From positions 1 through 53,968 of the forward strand of contig NZ_JAPPVJ010000012.1 of the NCBI RefSeq assembly GCF_026711005.1: DNA of 53,968 bases, read 5' to 3'. The notes beneath the pieces are model-generated. The model was not told where the DNA came from. It searched no databases and saw only the letters and a list, made by a program, of their open reading frames with translations. Position 1 is the stretch's first letter, and the number at the start of each line of letters is the position of its first letter. This document shows positions 24,094 through 30,831 of the stretch, one piece after another. Both the position numbers and the translations under genes were made by a program. The stretch comes from Sphingobacterium sp. UT-1RO-CII-1 (GTDB lineage Bacteria; Bacteroidota; Bacteroidia; Sphingobacteriales; Sphingobacteriaceae).

Positions 24094-24112
24094 CAACTTG
24101 TTACCAACTTGG
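24094..24112. promoter_or_regulatory. Dyad element shared with 1443-1461
   Basis: CAACTTG-TTAC-CAACTTGG lies within a larger near-palindrome (CCCAACTTG / CAACTTGGG with one C-C mismatch) between the RteC-like and excisionase-like genes. It matches the reverse complement of 1443-1461 at 18 of 19 bases. Confidence 0.55.
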
Positions 24113-24121
24113 GAAAGATAT

Positions 24122-24970
24122 TTATAGAAACAACTCGCTGTCAGTATCTTTCATTCTTTTGGTCAGCGCATCCCGAAGCGAGTCTAAGAACTTGGTCTTG
24201 TTATTTTTGCGTGCCCGTATGTCGTAGAATACGCGATTGTACTGTCCTAGATCGAGATCAAAGATCTCTTCGAAGTATTCGGCTATTTCTTTGAGGTCTG
24301 CTTTGCCATTATTGAATACACCTGCGGAATGGAGTGCATAAATGGATTCGATAAGATCGGATTTGGAGGAGGTCCATTTTAGCCTGGATTGTTTGGGCTG
24401 AATTGTAATCTGGGGTGAGGTCAGAGATTTTATTTTCTTTTTGAGGTAATGCCTGGTCATCTCTAGGGCTTCGACATTCGCAAACATGTACACGGATGGT
24501 GTGGTGTATCTTTTGTCTATATCCATGATAATGCCGTCATTGGGCAGAAAGAAATCGTGCTCTAATCGGGTGAAGAACTGTCTATCTAATTTGTTGGAGT
24601 TGGTCTTGTAGTAATTGTAAAAGAAATGATTGGTGCCAATCTGTTTCTTTATCTTGTAGAGTGCCTTGAGATAGTATTTTTTAATCTTTCGGAGGGGAAT
24701 AGCGGGCTTTTTGATTTCTAGCTTTTGGACCATATGGTAATATTGTATCAAAGCCAGGAGATGGCATTTGATATTTTTGAAGTAGAAAATCTCGTCTTCA
24801 GGGCTTAGGCTGTTTAGGTTCTCAAATTTGTCTTTTACAAATTCAAGTCTTCCGGAGATGAAGTGTATGGCCATCTCGGTGATCTGGGAGCTGTCGTGTC
24901 TATACTGTTCTTCTAGTTTTTTGACATAGGTGGTGATGTCTTCATTGATTTTTTGAAAAATTTGATTCAT
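24122..24970 (-). CDS. RteC-like protein
   Basis: The 282-aa all-helical protein resembles RteC, the regulator of excision genes in CTnDOT-type elements: 'FYFKNIKCHLLALIQYYHMVQKLEIKKPAI', 'YYKTNSNKLDRQFFTRLEHDFFL', and a C-terminal 'KWTSSKSDLIESIYALHSAGVFNNGKADLKEIAEYFEEIFDLDLGQYNRVFYDIRARKNNKTKFLDSLRDALTKRM'. It lies between integrase and excisionase-like genes and probably activates excision. Confidence 0.88.
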   Translation of the reverse strand: MNQIFQKINEDITTYVKKLEEQYRHDSSQITEMAIHFISGRLEFVKDKFENLNSLSPEDEIFYFKNIKCHLLALIQYYHMVQKLEIKKPAIPLRKIKKYYLKALYKIKKQIGTNHFFYNYYKTNSNKLDRQFFTRLEHDFFLPNDGIIMDIDKRYTTPSVYMFANVEALEMTRHYLKKKIKSLTSPQITIQPKQSRLKWTSSKSDLIESIYALHSAGVFNNGKADLKEIAEYFEEIFDLDLGQYNRVFYDIRARKNNKTKFLDSLRDALTKRMKDTDSELFL

Positions 24971-25051
24971 TGTTGTTTATGTTGGCTCGTGAACCTCAAT
25001 TTTAAAGATTATATCGCTAGGTCGCTTTTGAATCGTGTAACATATATATGG

Positions 25052-26299
25052 TTAACTTATTCTTTTTATGTGATTTATCTGCTGTGCTTCCATAATTGCT
25101 TTAAGATTGTCCATGTCATTTGCGACCTTGCTATCAGTAATCTTGGCATAATGCTGTGTTGTTCGGATGTTTTTATGCCCTAGCATCTTTGATACGGATT
25201 CAATAGGTACGCCATTGGATAGCGTGACTGTAGTGGCAAAGGTGTGCCGTGCGCAGTGAAAAGTTAGTTCTTTCCTAATTCCGCAGATGGCTGCTATCTC
25301 TTTTAGGTATGCATTCATCTTTTGATTACTGGATACAGGCAGTAGTGTATTTTCATTGTTGCATTTTGGGTGATCTTGATACTTTTGGATGATGTCTAAG
25401 GCGGTTCTCAGTAAAGGGATACGTGATGGCGTACTGGTTTTTTGCCTCTTAGTGTCTATCCATAGTTGACCGTCTATGCCTTTGACGATGTTGTCGGAAG
25501 TGAGTTGCTTGACATCAATATAGGCTAAGCCAGTGAAACAGGAAAATAAGAATATGTCGCGAACTACAGCTAGACGCTCCATGTTGATTTGCTTCTCGAC
25601 AAGGGCTTCTAGTTCTTCTTCTGTAAGGAAATTTCTTTCTATTTCCTGAAGCTTGACTTTATAGTTGATACATGGGTCTGAAGTCATCCATCCATTTGCT
25701 AGGCATATCTTTATGATCTTTTGGAAGTTCTTGATGTATTTGACTGTTGTATTGTTGCCACATAGTCTCTCTGTTCGTAGATAAAAATCGTAGCCGGTTA
25801 CGAATGCGTGATCTATCTGACTTATGGCAATATCGTCAGTACCGTATTGAAATCGGATGTAATCTTGGGTATGCTTGAGCGATATCTCGTAACGGCCATG
25901 GGTTCCCTTAGCATAGTCTATTCCAATGAGAGCTTTTAGTTTTTTGTTGTGGTCTTTGAAGATCGGAATGAGCATGCGTTCTCTCTGGGTACTCTTTCCT
26001 TGGTAGGCGTTCATAAAGGTATCGAGCGTCATATTGGCTGCTTGGTACTCGAGTACAACTTGGGTTTGGGTGAGCTTGTTTCTTACGCTGTCTAGATAGC
26101 TGTTTATTGAACGGGCTTCTTCGGTGTTGCCCTTCATTTTCATCTTTTTCTGATCCCATTTGCTTGGGCTGATAAATTTCTTGGTGGAAAATTCGGTGCG
26201 CTTGCCTTGGATGGTAATCCGTACATAGATGGGATGCTGACCTGCTGCGTTAGCTTTGGACGCACGGGCGTACACGTAAATGGTGACTTGATGACTCAT
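25052..26299 (-). CDS. Tyrosine recombinase (integrase) of the island
   Basis: The 415-aa integrase has an N-terminal arm-binding domain (1-100), a SAM-like core-binding domain (about 105-215) and a catalytic domain. 'HCARHTFATTV' gives His-x-x-Arg and 'LGHKNIRTTQHYAKI' the His and nucleophilic Tyr. At the usual first Arg the sequence is 'CFTGLAYIDV', so that Arg is replaced by Ala, reminiscent of IntDOT-type enzymes. It lies next to the intact tRNA-Ser and should catalyse integration there. Confidence 0.95.
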   Translation of the reverse strand: MSHQVTIYVYARASKANAAGQHPIYVRITIQGKRTEFSTKKFISPSKWDQKKMKMKGNTEEARSINSYLDSVRNKLTQTQVVLEYQAANMTLDTFMNAYQGKSTQRERMLIPIFKDHNKKLKALIGIDYAKGTHGRYEISLKHTQDYIRFQYGTDDIAISQIDHAFVTGYDFYLRTERLCGNNTTVKYIKNFQKIIKICLANGWMTSDPCINYKVKLQEIERNFLTEEELEALVEKQINMERLAVVRDIFLFSCFTGLAYIDVKQLTSDNIVKGIDGQLWIDTKRQKTSTPSRIPLLRTALDIIQKYQDHPKCNNENTLLPVSSNQKMNAYLKEIAAICGIRKELTFHCARHTFATTVTLSNGVPIESVSKMLGHKNIRTTQHYAKITDSKVANDMDNLKAIMEAQQINHIKRIS

Positions 26300-26412
26300 G
26301 GCTGTGGTGTTTTATTTCAATACTTAATTTATTCCTTATGTACGGAACTGTCAAGATGTTCAGGCTTTGGTCTTGTGCAGACCAATTTATACTGATTCTT
26401 GGAGTTCATTTT

Positions 26413-26460
26413 AGCGAGACCCTAGATGACCAGATATTAGGGTCTCGCTAGGGTCTCGCT
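26413..26460. repeat. Right-end GGGTCTCGCT repeats (candidate integrase arm sites)
   Basis: Three copies occur: inverted at 26413-26422 and direct at 26440-26449 and 26451-26460. They match the left-end copy at 200-209 and lie between the integrase gene and the att repeat. Confidence 0.55.
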
Positions 26461-26504
26461 GAAAACGAGAAGTATTGAAGAAAACGGGATTGGCCTATAA
26501 ACAG

Positions 26505-26538
26505 AAAACCCTACAAATCTTTGAATTTGTAGGGTTTT
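26505..26538. terminator. Terminator at the right end of the island
   Basis: AAAACCCTACAAAT and ATTTGTAGGGTTTT form a perfect 14-bp stem with a 6-nt loop. It lies 24 bp downstream of tRNA-Ser (minus strand) and replaces the terminator pushed away to 86-113 by the insertion. Confidence 0.85.
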
Positions 26539-26559
26539 GATACATTTTCCTTGTTAGGA

Positions 26560-26583
26560 TGCGGAGAGCGAGGGATTCGAACC
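26560..26583. repeat. Right attachment-site repeat
   Basis: These 24 bases are identical to 116-139 and lie within the 3' end of the intact tRNA-Ser gene, marking the right end of the island. Confidence 0.88.
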
Positions 26584-26646
26584 CCCGAACCTGTTACAGT
26601 TAACGGTTTTCAAGACCGCCGCATTCGACCACTCTGCCAGCTCTCC
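26562..26646 (-). tRNA. tRNA-Ser(TGA)
   Basis: An 85-nt cloverleaf on the minus strand with acceptor GGAGAGC/GCTCTCC, D-arm 'TGGCAGAGTGGTCGAATGC', anticodon loop CTTGAAA (TGA, Ser) and the long variable arm typical of tRNA-Ser. CCA is not encoded. A CAAAAGTA (-7 box TACTTTTG on the minus strand) at 26651-26658 and CAAA at 26677-26680 form its likely promoter. Confidence 0.95.
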
Positions 26647-26987
26647 GCCACAAAAGTACAAATTTTATCTATCTATCAAAATTATTTTCTCCTTTTATTC
26701 AATAAAAAAATACCTATTGAAGTTAACCTAACTGATACCTAACAAAATAGGCGCATAAAAAAAATAAATAATCTAAAGCTGTTATTTTAAAGGCTATTTT
26801 CATGTTTTATTAAGCATAAGAAAAAGACAATATGGCCCAGTCATATGGTCTATGAGCAGTATAATTTACAAAAAATAAAATATCATGCTGTTTTGCAACA
26901 GGTTACTAAATATCTTTCCAAAATTGCAGTTTTTATTTGGGAACAATCTAATAAATACCTACTTTTGTAGCACTGCAACGCAGAGGA
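26647..26987. other. Host spacer between the two elements
   Basis: About 340 AT-rich bp between tRNA-Ser and tRNA-Arg hold the two divergent tRNA promoters and no visible gene. Confidence 0.6.
26936..26967 (+). promoter_or_regulatory. Promoter of tRNA-Arg
   Basis: TTTG (26936-26939), a 20-bp spacer and TACTTTTG (26960-26967) match the Bacteroidota consensus TTTG-N20-TAnnTTTG, ending 20 bp before the tRNA. Confidence 0.8.
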
Positions 26988-27061
26988 GCGCCAATAGCTC
27001 AGCTGGATAGAGCAACGGTTTTCTAAACCGTCGGTCTCAGGTTCGAATCCTGATTGGCGTA
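26988..27061 (+). tRNA. tRNA-Arg(TCT)
   Basis: A 74-nt cloverleaf: acceptor GCGCCAA/TTGGCGT (first pair G-T), D-arm GCTCAGCTGGATAGAGC, anticodon loop TTTCTAA (TCT, Arg) and T-arm TCAGG-TTCGAAT-CCTGA. CCA is not encoded. The prophage begins just after it, so its 3' end is the probable integration site. Confidence 0.95.
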
Positions 27062-27066
27062 CAAAT

Positions 27067-27106
27067 AAAAAGCCCTTAGATACTCTCTAAGGGCTTTTTT
27101 TATTTT
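27067..27106 (+). terminator. Terminator after tRNA-Arg
   Basis: AAAAAGCCCTTAGA and TCTAAGGGCTTTTTT form a long stem with a 5-nt loop, followed by T-rich sequence, immediately after the tRNA. Confidence 0.88.
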
Positions 27107-27121
27107 TAAGCCTCAATAAGA

Positions 27122-27152
27122 TTGTGCCTGTAAACTACTTTTTATACGTTTG
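27122..27152 (+). promoter_or_regulatory. Integrase promoter
   Basis: TTG (27122-27124), a 20-bp spacer and TACGTTTG (27145-27152) lie 23 bp ahead of the ATG at 27176. The box covers a possible upstream GTG start (27152), which argues for the ATG. Confidence 0.65.
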
Positions 27153-27175
27153 TGTATTACAAAGGTATTACGAAA

Positions 27176-28402
27176 ATGGCTACAGTAGATTATGTTGTAT
27201 TTAAACATCACAGAAAAAGTAACGGCACGTATAATATTAAATATAGGCTTACACATAGGCGAAAGCAGGTTTACAAAGCATCATCACATTATGTTGTCGA
27301 TGCACAACTTAAGCCAAACATGACAATTAAGGACTATGTCGTTCTGAAAAAAATAAATAGAGATCTGGAAGTTATGCGTGATAATATTGGCGCTATCGGA
27401 TTCGATTTAGATCATATGACTGCCGATGATGTATTACAGCGTATTACAGAATCTAAAGAACCAGTCGACATAGACTTTATAAAGTATTGTAAAAAACACC
27501 TGGATAAACTACAATCGGATGGAAAGCAAGGAACACATCGGGCACGCAGATCAGCAGTGAATCATCTGATTGATTATACTAAAGGTTCTTTAGATGTGAA
27601 CAAGGTTACCACTATGTTTTTAAGGGGATTCGAGAACTTCCTTAAAAAACCACGGATAATAGCAAGGGAAAATCAGTTTGGTGGTATTACTAAACTTAAT
27701 TCTAAAGGTCTTGAAAGGTCAGGGATATTTAAAGTTATGACTAACATAAGGACCATGCATAATATGTGTCGTAAAGAATATAACAGTACTGGCAATATTC
27801 TAGTAACTGCCAATCCTTTTGAATACTATGATATGCCTGTGCCTATTAAGTCTCGTAAGAAGGGTAGTGATTTATCTATACAAGATATTATAAATATGCG
27901 TGACGCTGACTTAACAGGGCGTGCAAAATTGGGTAGGGACATATTTATGTTATCTTTCTATATGTGTGGCCTAAATATGGTAGATATGTACGAATCTGAA
28001 CGCTCGATCGTTGATGGACGCTTAGAGTATTCTAGGTCTAAAGTAAAAGACAGACGAAGCGATGAAGGCTTTATAAGTATTAAAATACCAGCCCCTGCCC
28101 TACCCCTACTCGAGCAATATACCTCCGAATATTTACAACGCAGGTATTCTAATTATACAAATTTTAATGCGGCTGTAAATAAAGGTTTAGGCGAAATAAC
28201 ATTCTATCATGCCCGACATACGTTTGCAACACTTGCCAGCAAAGAATTTGGACACTCAGATCGCGATATTGGTATTGCTTTAAACCATAGTTCCGAACAA
28301 TCTGTAACCAGCCGATACATAGACACCGACTGGTCGATCATCGATAAGATACAGGCTGACGTATTATCCCTGATCTCCGCAAATGATAAAATTGAGGTCT
28401 AA
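27176..28402 (+). CDS. Prophage tyrosine recombinase (integrase)
   Basis: I start at the ATG at 27176 (MATVDYVVFKHH), because the GTG at 27152 falls inside the -7 promoter box. The 408-aa protein has an arm-binding N-terminus, SAM-like core-binding domain ('DIDFIKYCKKHLDKLQSDGKQGTHRARRSAVNHLIDY') and catalytic domain with 'YHARHTFATLA' and 'LNHSSEQSVTSRYI'. The first catalytic Arg is replaced ('FYMCGLNMVDM'). It lies next to tRNA-Arg. Its 3' end overlaps the convergent HTH gene by 39 bp. Confidence 0.92.
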   Translation: MATVDYVVFKHHRKSNGTYNIKYRLTHRRKQVYKASSHYVVDAQLKPNMTIKDYVVLKKINRDLEVMRDNIGAIGFDLDHMTADDVLQRITESKEPVDIDFIKYCKKHLDKLQSDGKQGTHRARRSAVNHLIDYTKGSLDVNKVTTMFLRGFENFLKKPRIIARENQFGGITKLNSKGLERSGIFKVMTNIRTMHNMCRKEYNSTGNILVTANPFEYYDMPVPIKSRKKGSDLSIQDIINMRDADLTGRAKLGRDIFMLSFYMCGLNMVDMYESERSIVDGRLEYSRSKVKDRRSDEGFISIKIPAPALPLLEQYTSEYLQRRYSNYTNFNAAVNKGLGEITFYHARHTFATLASKEFGHSDRDIGIALNHSSEQSVTSRYIDTDWSIIDKIQADVLSLISANDKIEV

Positions 28403-28615
28403 ACCTTGCTCCTTATATAAGTATCTTAATAGCTCTACAGTTGGTGCGCGTCTACCCGATTCAACCATCTGTAGAGCTGAATAACTTACGTGTTCGCCTG
28501 TAATATCTGTTTGTTTAAGGCCTTTAGACATTCTCCACTCCTTTATACGCATACCTATATCATCGTATGGCCTTGCAATATCCTCTTTTGTCCGTATGTT
28601 TTTGTCTGGTCTCAT
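28364..28615 (-). CDS. Small XRE-type HTH protein
   Basis: The 83-aa protein has 'GMRIKEWRMSKGLKQTDITGEHVSYSALQMVESGRRAPTVELLRYLYKEQGLDLNFII', a helix-turn-helix of the Cro/C1 type. It ends inside the integrase gene on the opposite strand. Probably a regulator in the immunity region; target unknown. Confidence 0.78.
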   Translation of the reverse strand: MRPDKNIRTKEDIARPYDDIGMRIKEWRMSKGLKQTDITGEHVSYSALQMVESGRRAPTVELLRYLYKEQGLDLNFIICGDQG

Positions 28616-28616
28616 T

Positions 28617-29003
28617 TTAGTTTTGAAAATCTTTGTCTGTTACAGTGTAATGTAGCTGTATATTTCTTTCCCCGTCTTTTCCACTTACTTCACTAACCAG
28701 CTTGCCGTTAATTGTAAGCCTTATGTCAAAGTTTCCTTTAGGTTCTTTTGTAGTGTTCATCCAAAGTTTGATATTGTCACCTTTTTTGACCACGTCTGTA
28801 AAGTTTTTTAGTGTTGTTATGTCGGATTGACCTCTATTTGCTTTATCAACTTGACTATAATAACCAACGTCTGACGTTACAAGCCCCGGATGAAACGTAT
28901 AGGTAGCCTGTAACGTCTTTCCTGTATTATCAATATTGTTGTCTTTGTCTTTTGAACAAGCCATCACTAATGGCAATGCTAATAGTAGTAATAGTTTTTT
29001 CAT
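28617..29003 (-). CDS. Prophage-encoded lipoprotein
   Basis: The 128-aa protein has a lipoprotein signal (MKKLLLLLALPLVMACSKDKD, Cys16) followed by a beta-rich domain of about 100 residues ('TLQATYTFHPGL...IKLWMNTTKEPKGNFDIRLTINGKLVSEVSGKDGERNIQLHYTVT'). It lies beside the repressor and is transcribed in the same direction, so it is likely expressed in the lysogen. Superinfection exclusion is plausible but inferred. Confidence 0.75.
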   Translation of the reverse strand: MKKLLLLLALPLVMACSKDKDNNIDNTGKTLQATYTFHPGLVTSDVGYYSQVDKANRGQSDITTLKNFTDVVKKGDNIKLWMNTTKEPKGNFDIRLTINGKLVSEVSGKDGERNIQLHYTVTDKDFQN

Positions 29004-29020
29004 TTTGGTAATAGTTTTAA

Positions 29021-29242
29021 TTATTCGTCTTTCTTTTCTATTGTGTTTATAACTCTAATATATAATTCAGCCATAAGGCTTTCGTATTCCGATATTATAT
29101 CATTTGCATCATCATCTTTTGTGAGCTTCACTAATATCATCTTTAGTAAAGTGTTATTTTCCATGCAAAGTCTTAAAATCTCATGATTTACTTGGTCTTG
29201 ATCTGTTTCTTCCGTGAATAGATTATTTAGGTCTGGTAGCAT
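29021..29242 (-). CDS. Small acidic helical protein
   Basis: The 73-aa protein is acidic and helical ('NHEILRLCMENNTLLKMILVKLTKDDD'). It lies 9 bp after the repressor gene and 17 bp ahead of the lipoprotein gene in the same direction. Unknown function. Confidence 0.6.
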   Translation of the reverse strand: MLPDLNNLFTEETDQDQVNHEILRLCMENNTLLKMILVKLTKDDDANDIISEYESLMAELYIRVINTIEKKDE

Positions 29243-29251
29243 ATTTTTTAT

Positions 29252-29944
29252 TTATCCGTGATCAATTCTTGTTTTTCCTTTTACAATAAACATTCCTATA
29301 ATATTTCGTTTTTTAATTTTTGTGTCTCCTTTAAAATTTGGGTTTGAAGCCCTTAATACGATATACTCCTCATCTTTATCATAAGGGTGTACTGTTTTTA
29401 TAGTTCGTAGGTTGTCGTATTCTGAATCTGTAACAACCATATAGGCCTCACCCCACAATATGGCTTCAAGGTTATAAATTCGTTTAATAGCTATTATCTC
29501 ACCATTGCCATACTTAGGGTACATACTATCTCCGTACACACGCGCGTAAGCATCGCAGTCGTTGAAAGGCTTAAAGTCTATATAGTAGTCGGGGGTCTGT
29601 CCACTATCCATGTACGACCCCGTTATTGTCGCTGTTACATCTAAATCGAAAAAAGGCACTCCGTTAGTTTTTGTAGGTGGGTTGTTAGTTTTTTTTGCCG
29701 AATTATCATTTGACACAATCATTTCACCTGTCCCAGTCTCCCACCACTCAGGATTAAGGTTAAATTTATCACTTAAAACATAAAAAGTGTCCTTTGGAAC
29801 ATTTCGTCCATCCTCATTATTCTCAATTTTAGATAAATTAGACCTGTTCAATCCTAATACACTAGCCATTTGCTGCTGGCTTAGGCCTAATTCCTTTCTA
29901 AAAAGTTTAAGTCTAGTATTTTTTTCTTTATGATTATCAGTCAT
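29252..29944 (-). CDS. CI-like phage repressor (HTH plus S24 peptidase domain)
   Basis: The 230-aa protein has an N-terminal helix-turn-helix ('LKLFRKELGLSQQQMASVLGLNRSNLSKIEN', about 12-42) and a C-terminal LexA-like S24 domain with 'ARVYGDSMYPKYGNGEIIAIKR' (Ser in GDSM) and 'LRTIKTVHPYDKDEEYIVLRASNP' (candidate Lys). It should maintain lysogeny and self-cleave on SOS induction. Candidate operators lie just upstream at 29959-29972 and 29988-30001. Confidence 0.92.
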   Translation of the reverse strand: MTDNHKEKNTRLKLFRKELGLSQQQMASVLGLNRSNLSKIENNEDGRNVPKDTFYVLSDKFNLNPEWWETGTGEMIVSNDNSAKKTNNPPTKTNGVPFFDLDVTATITGSYMDSGQTPDYYIDFKPFNDCDAYARVYGDSMYPKYGNGEIIAIKRIYNLEAILWGEAYMVVTDSEYDNLRTIKTVHPYDKDEEYIVLRASNPNFKGDTKIKKRNIIGMFIVKGKTRIDHG

Positions 29945-29958
29945 TTACAATATTATTA

Positions 29959-30001
29959 GTGTCAATTGATACATTATACTTGCAATTGTGTCATTTGATA
30001 C
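29959..30001. promoter_or_regulatory. Paired repressor operators
   Basis: GTGTCAATTGATAC (29959-29972) and GTGTCATTTGATAC (29988-30001) are near-palindromic and 29 bp apart in the intergenic region between repressor and early genes. The second lies between the -33 and -7 boxes of the rightward promoter. Confidence 0.75.
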
Positions 30002-30010
30002 CTATGTTTG
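29980..30010 (+). promoter_or_regulatory. Rightward early promoter
   Basis: TTG (29980-29982), a 20-bp spacer and TATGTTTG (30003-30010) match the Bacteroidota consensus. The spacer holds an operator, so repressor binding should block transcription of the early genes. Confidence 0.75.
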
Positions 30011-30062
30011 TATAACAATTCAGAACAAAGATATATAATAATTATATAACAAATAATAAGAC

Positions 30063-30260
30063 ATGGAGTTTCCACTTACTAAAAATGAGATCAGAACAGA
30101 AGTTCTATCAGCTGAAATAGACGAAGTGTGTCAGTTTGACGTAGCTCATACCCTACGTGTTAGGCAGGTAGTATCAGAGATTCACAGTTATACAACTTTG
30201 CTATTTGAGACATCAACAAAGGCGGTCGCTGGTAAGATAGCGGTACGCAGAATAAAATAA
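30063..30260 (+). CDS. First early gene, small unknown protein
   Basis: The 65-aa protein (MEFPLTKNEIRTEVLSAEIDE...) is the first frame after the early promoter. No motif is recognised; its position suggests a Cro-like or early regulatory role, but no helix-turn-helix is clear. Confidence 0.55.
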   Translation: MEFPLTKNEIRTEVLSAEIDEVCQFDVAHTLRVRQVVSEIHSYTTLLFETSTKAVAGKIAVRRIK

Positions 30261-30288
30261 CCACAGAGAAAACAAAACCACAGAGAAA
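30260..30288 (+). repeat. ACCACAGAGAAA leader repeat, copies 1 and 2
   Basis: Two copies (30260-30271 and 30277-30288). The last A of the second is the first base of the next gene's ATG. Further copies precede the genes at 30831 (30820-30831) and 33542 (33523-33534). Confidence 0.65.
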
Positions 30289-30593
30289 TGGATTACGTAA
30301 CACTATCGCCAATCGAATTTCGCAAAATGCTTATGGAAGCGGCGGAAATTGGGGCAAAGAATGCGCTAATAGATGTGGGGGAAACTTCCCCTATCATCTG
30401 GCGTGTCGAAGCGATTAAAAGACACGGAGAAAAGCTAATAAAGCGATTTGAAAAACACGGACTACTGGAGCGTAAACAACACTATGAGAAAGGCAACTAT
30501 TACTACGATGTAAAGGAGCTTAACTACGCATTAACAGCAGAAAATAGAATTAGATTTTTAATGATTCCAAAAGATGAAAAAGCTACTGGTTAA
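30288..30593 (+). CDS. Early phage protein, unknown function
   Basis: The 101-aa protein ('LSPIEFRKMLMEAAEIGAKNAL...WRVEAIKRHGEKLIKRFEKHGLLERKQHYEKGNYYYDVKELNYAL') looks like a small DNA-binding protein in which a helical N-terminus is followed by a wing-like 'GNYYYDV', as in excisionase-type proteins. Its start directly follows the ACCACAGAGAAA repeat. Confidence 0.65.
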   Translation: MDYVTLSPIEFRKMLMEAAEIGAKNALIDVGETSPIIWRVEAIKRHGEKLIKRFEKHGLLERKQHYEKGNYYYDVKELNYALTAENRIRFLMIPKDEKATG

Positions 30594-30702
30594 GAAATCG
30601 GTTGATCCACCAAAGGAGTGGAACCCGAAAAGCACGGAAGCAATAAATAAATGGTTTAACTACATACATAAACAAAATGAGACTACTAAAATTAACCCAT
30701 GA
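30574..30702 (+). CDS. Small phage ORF (42 aa)
   Basis: MKKLLVKKSVDPPKEW... is a basic 42-aa frame overlapping the genes on both sides. Coding is likely from the tiled early operon but not proven. It includes a copy of TTAACCCATGA (30692-30702), the core of the iteron array. Confidence 0.4.
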   Translation: MKKLLVKKSVDPPKEWNPKSTEAINKWFNYIHKQNETTKINP

Positions 30703-30811
30703 CTTCGGAACAGAATATATTCTTAAAATAGGTCGTACAACATTTGAGTACAGCACAGGACGATTTGACATCGTTCACAAGGGGCGTGTTGTATTAGCAT
30801 TAGAATTTTAA
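30677..30811 (+). CDS. Small phage ORF (44 aa)
   Basis: MRLLKLTHDFGTEYILKIGR... is a 44-aa frame with alternating beta-like pattern, overlapping the preceding small frame and ending 19 bp before the RecA-like ATPase gene. Unknown function. Confidence 0.45.
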   Translation: MRLLKLTHDFGTEYILKIGRTTFEYSTGRFDIVHKGRVVLALEF

Positions 30812-30819
30812 ATATTAAA

Positions 30820-30831
30820 ACCACAGAGAAA
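30820..30831 (+). repeat. ACCACAGAGAAA leader repeat, copy 3
   Basis: This 12-bp copy ends at the first base of the ATPase ATG at 30831, in the same arrangement as copy 2. Confidence 0.65.

Larger units (their letters stand above)
116..26583. mobile_element. Integrative metal-resistance island inserted in tRNA-Ser(TGA)
   Basis: The island is bounded by a 24-bp direct repeat (116-139 and 26560-26583) made of the 3' end of tRNA-Ser. The tyrosine recombinase lies just inside the intact tRNA copy, with an RteC-like gene, an excisionase-like HTH gene and replication genes beside it. Cargo is arsenic and other metal handling, a DUF2971 gene, a lysis-like cassette and a helical-repeat/HEPN operon. 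No relaxase, coupling protein, VirB4-like ATPase or phage structural gene is visible, so it is probably a non-autonomous integrative or mobilizable element or a satellite. That last step is inference; the boundaries are read directly from the repeat. Confidence 0.85.
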
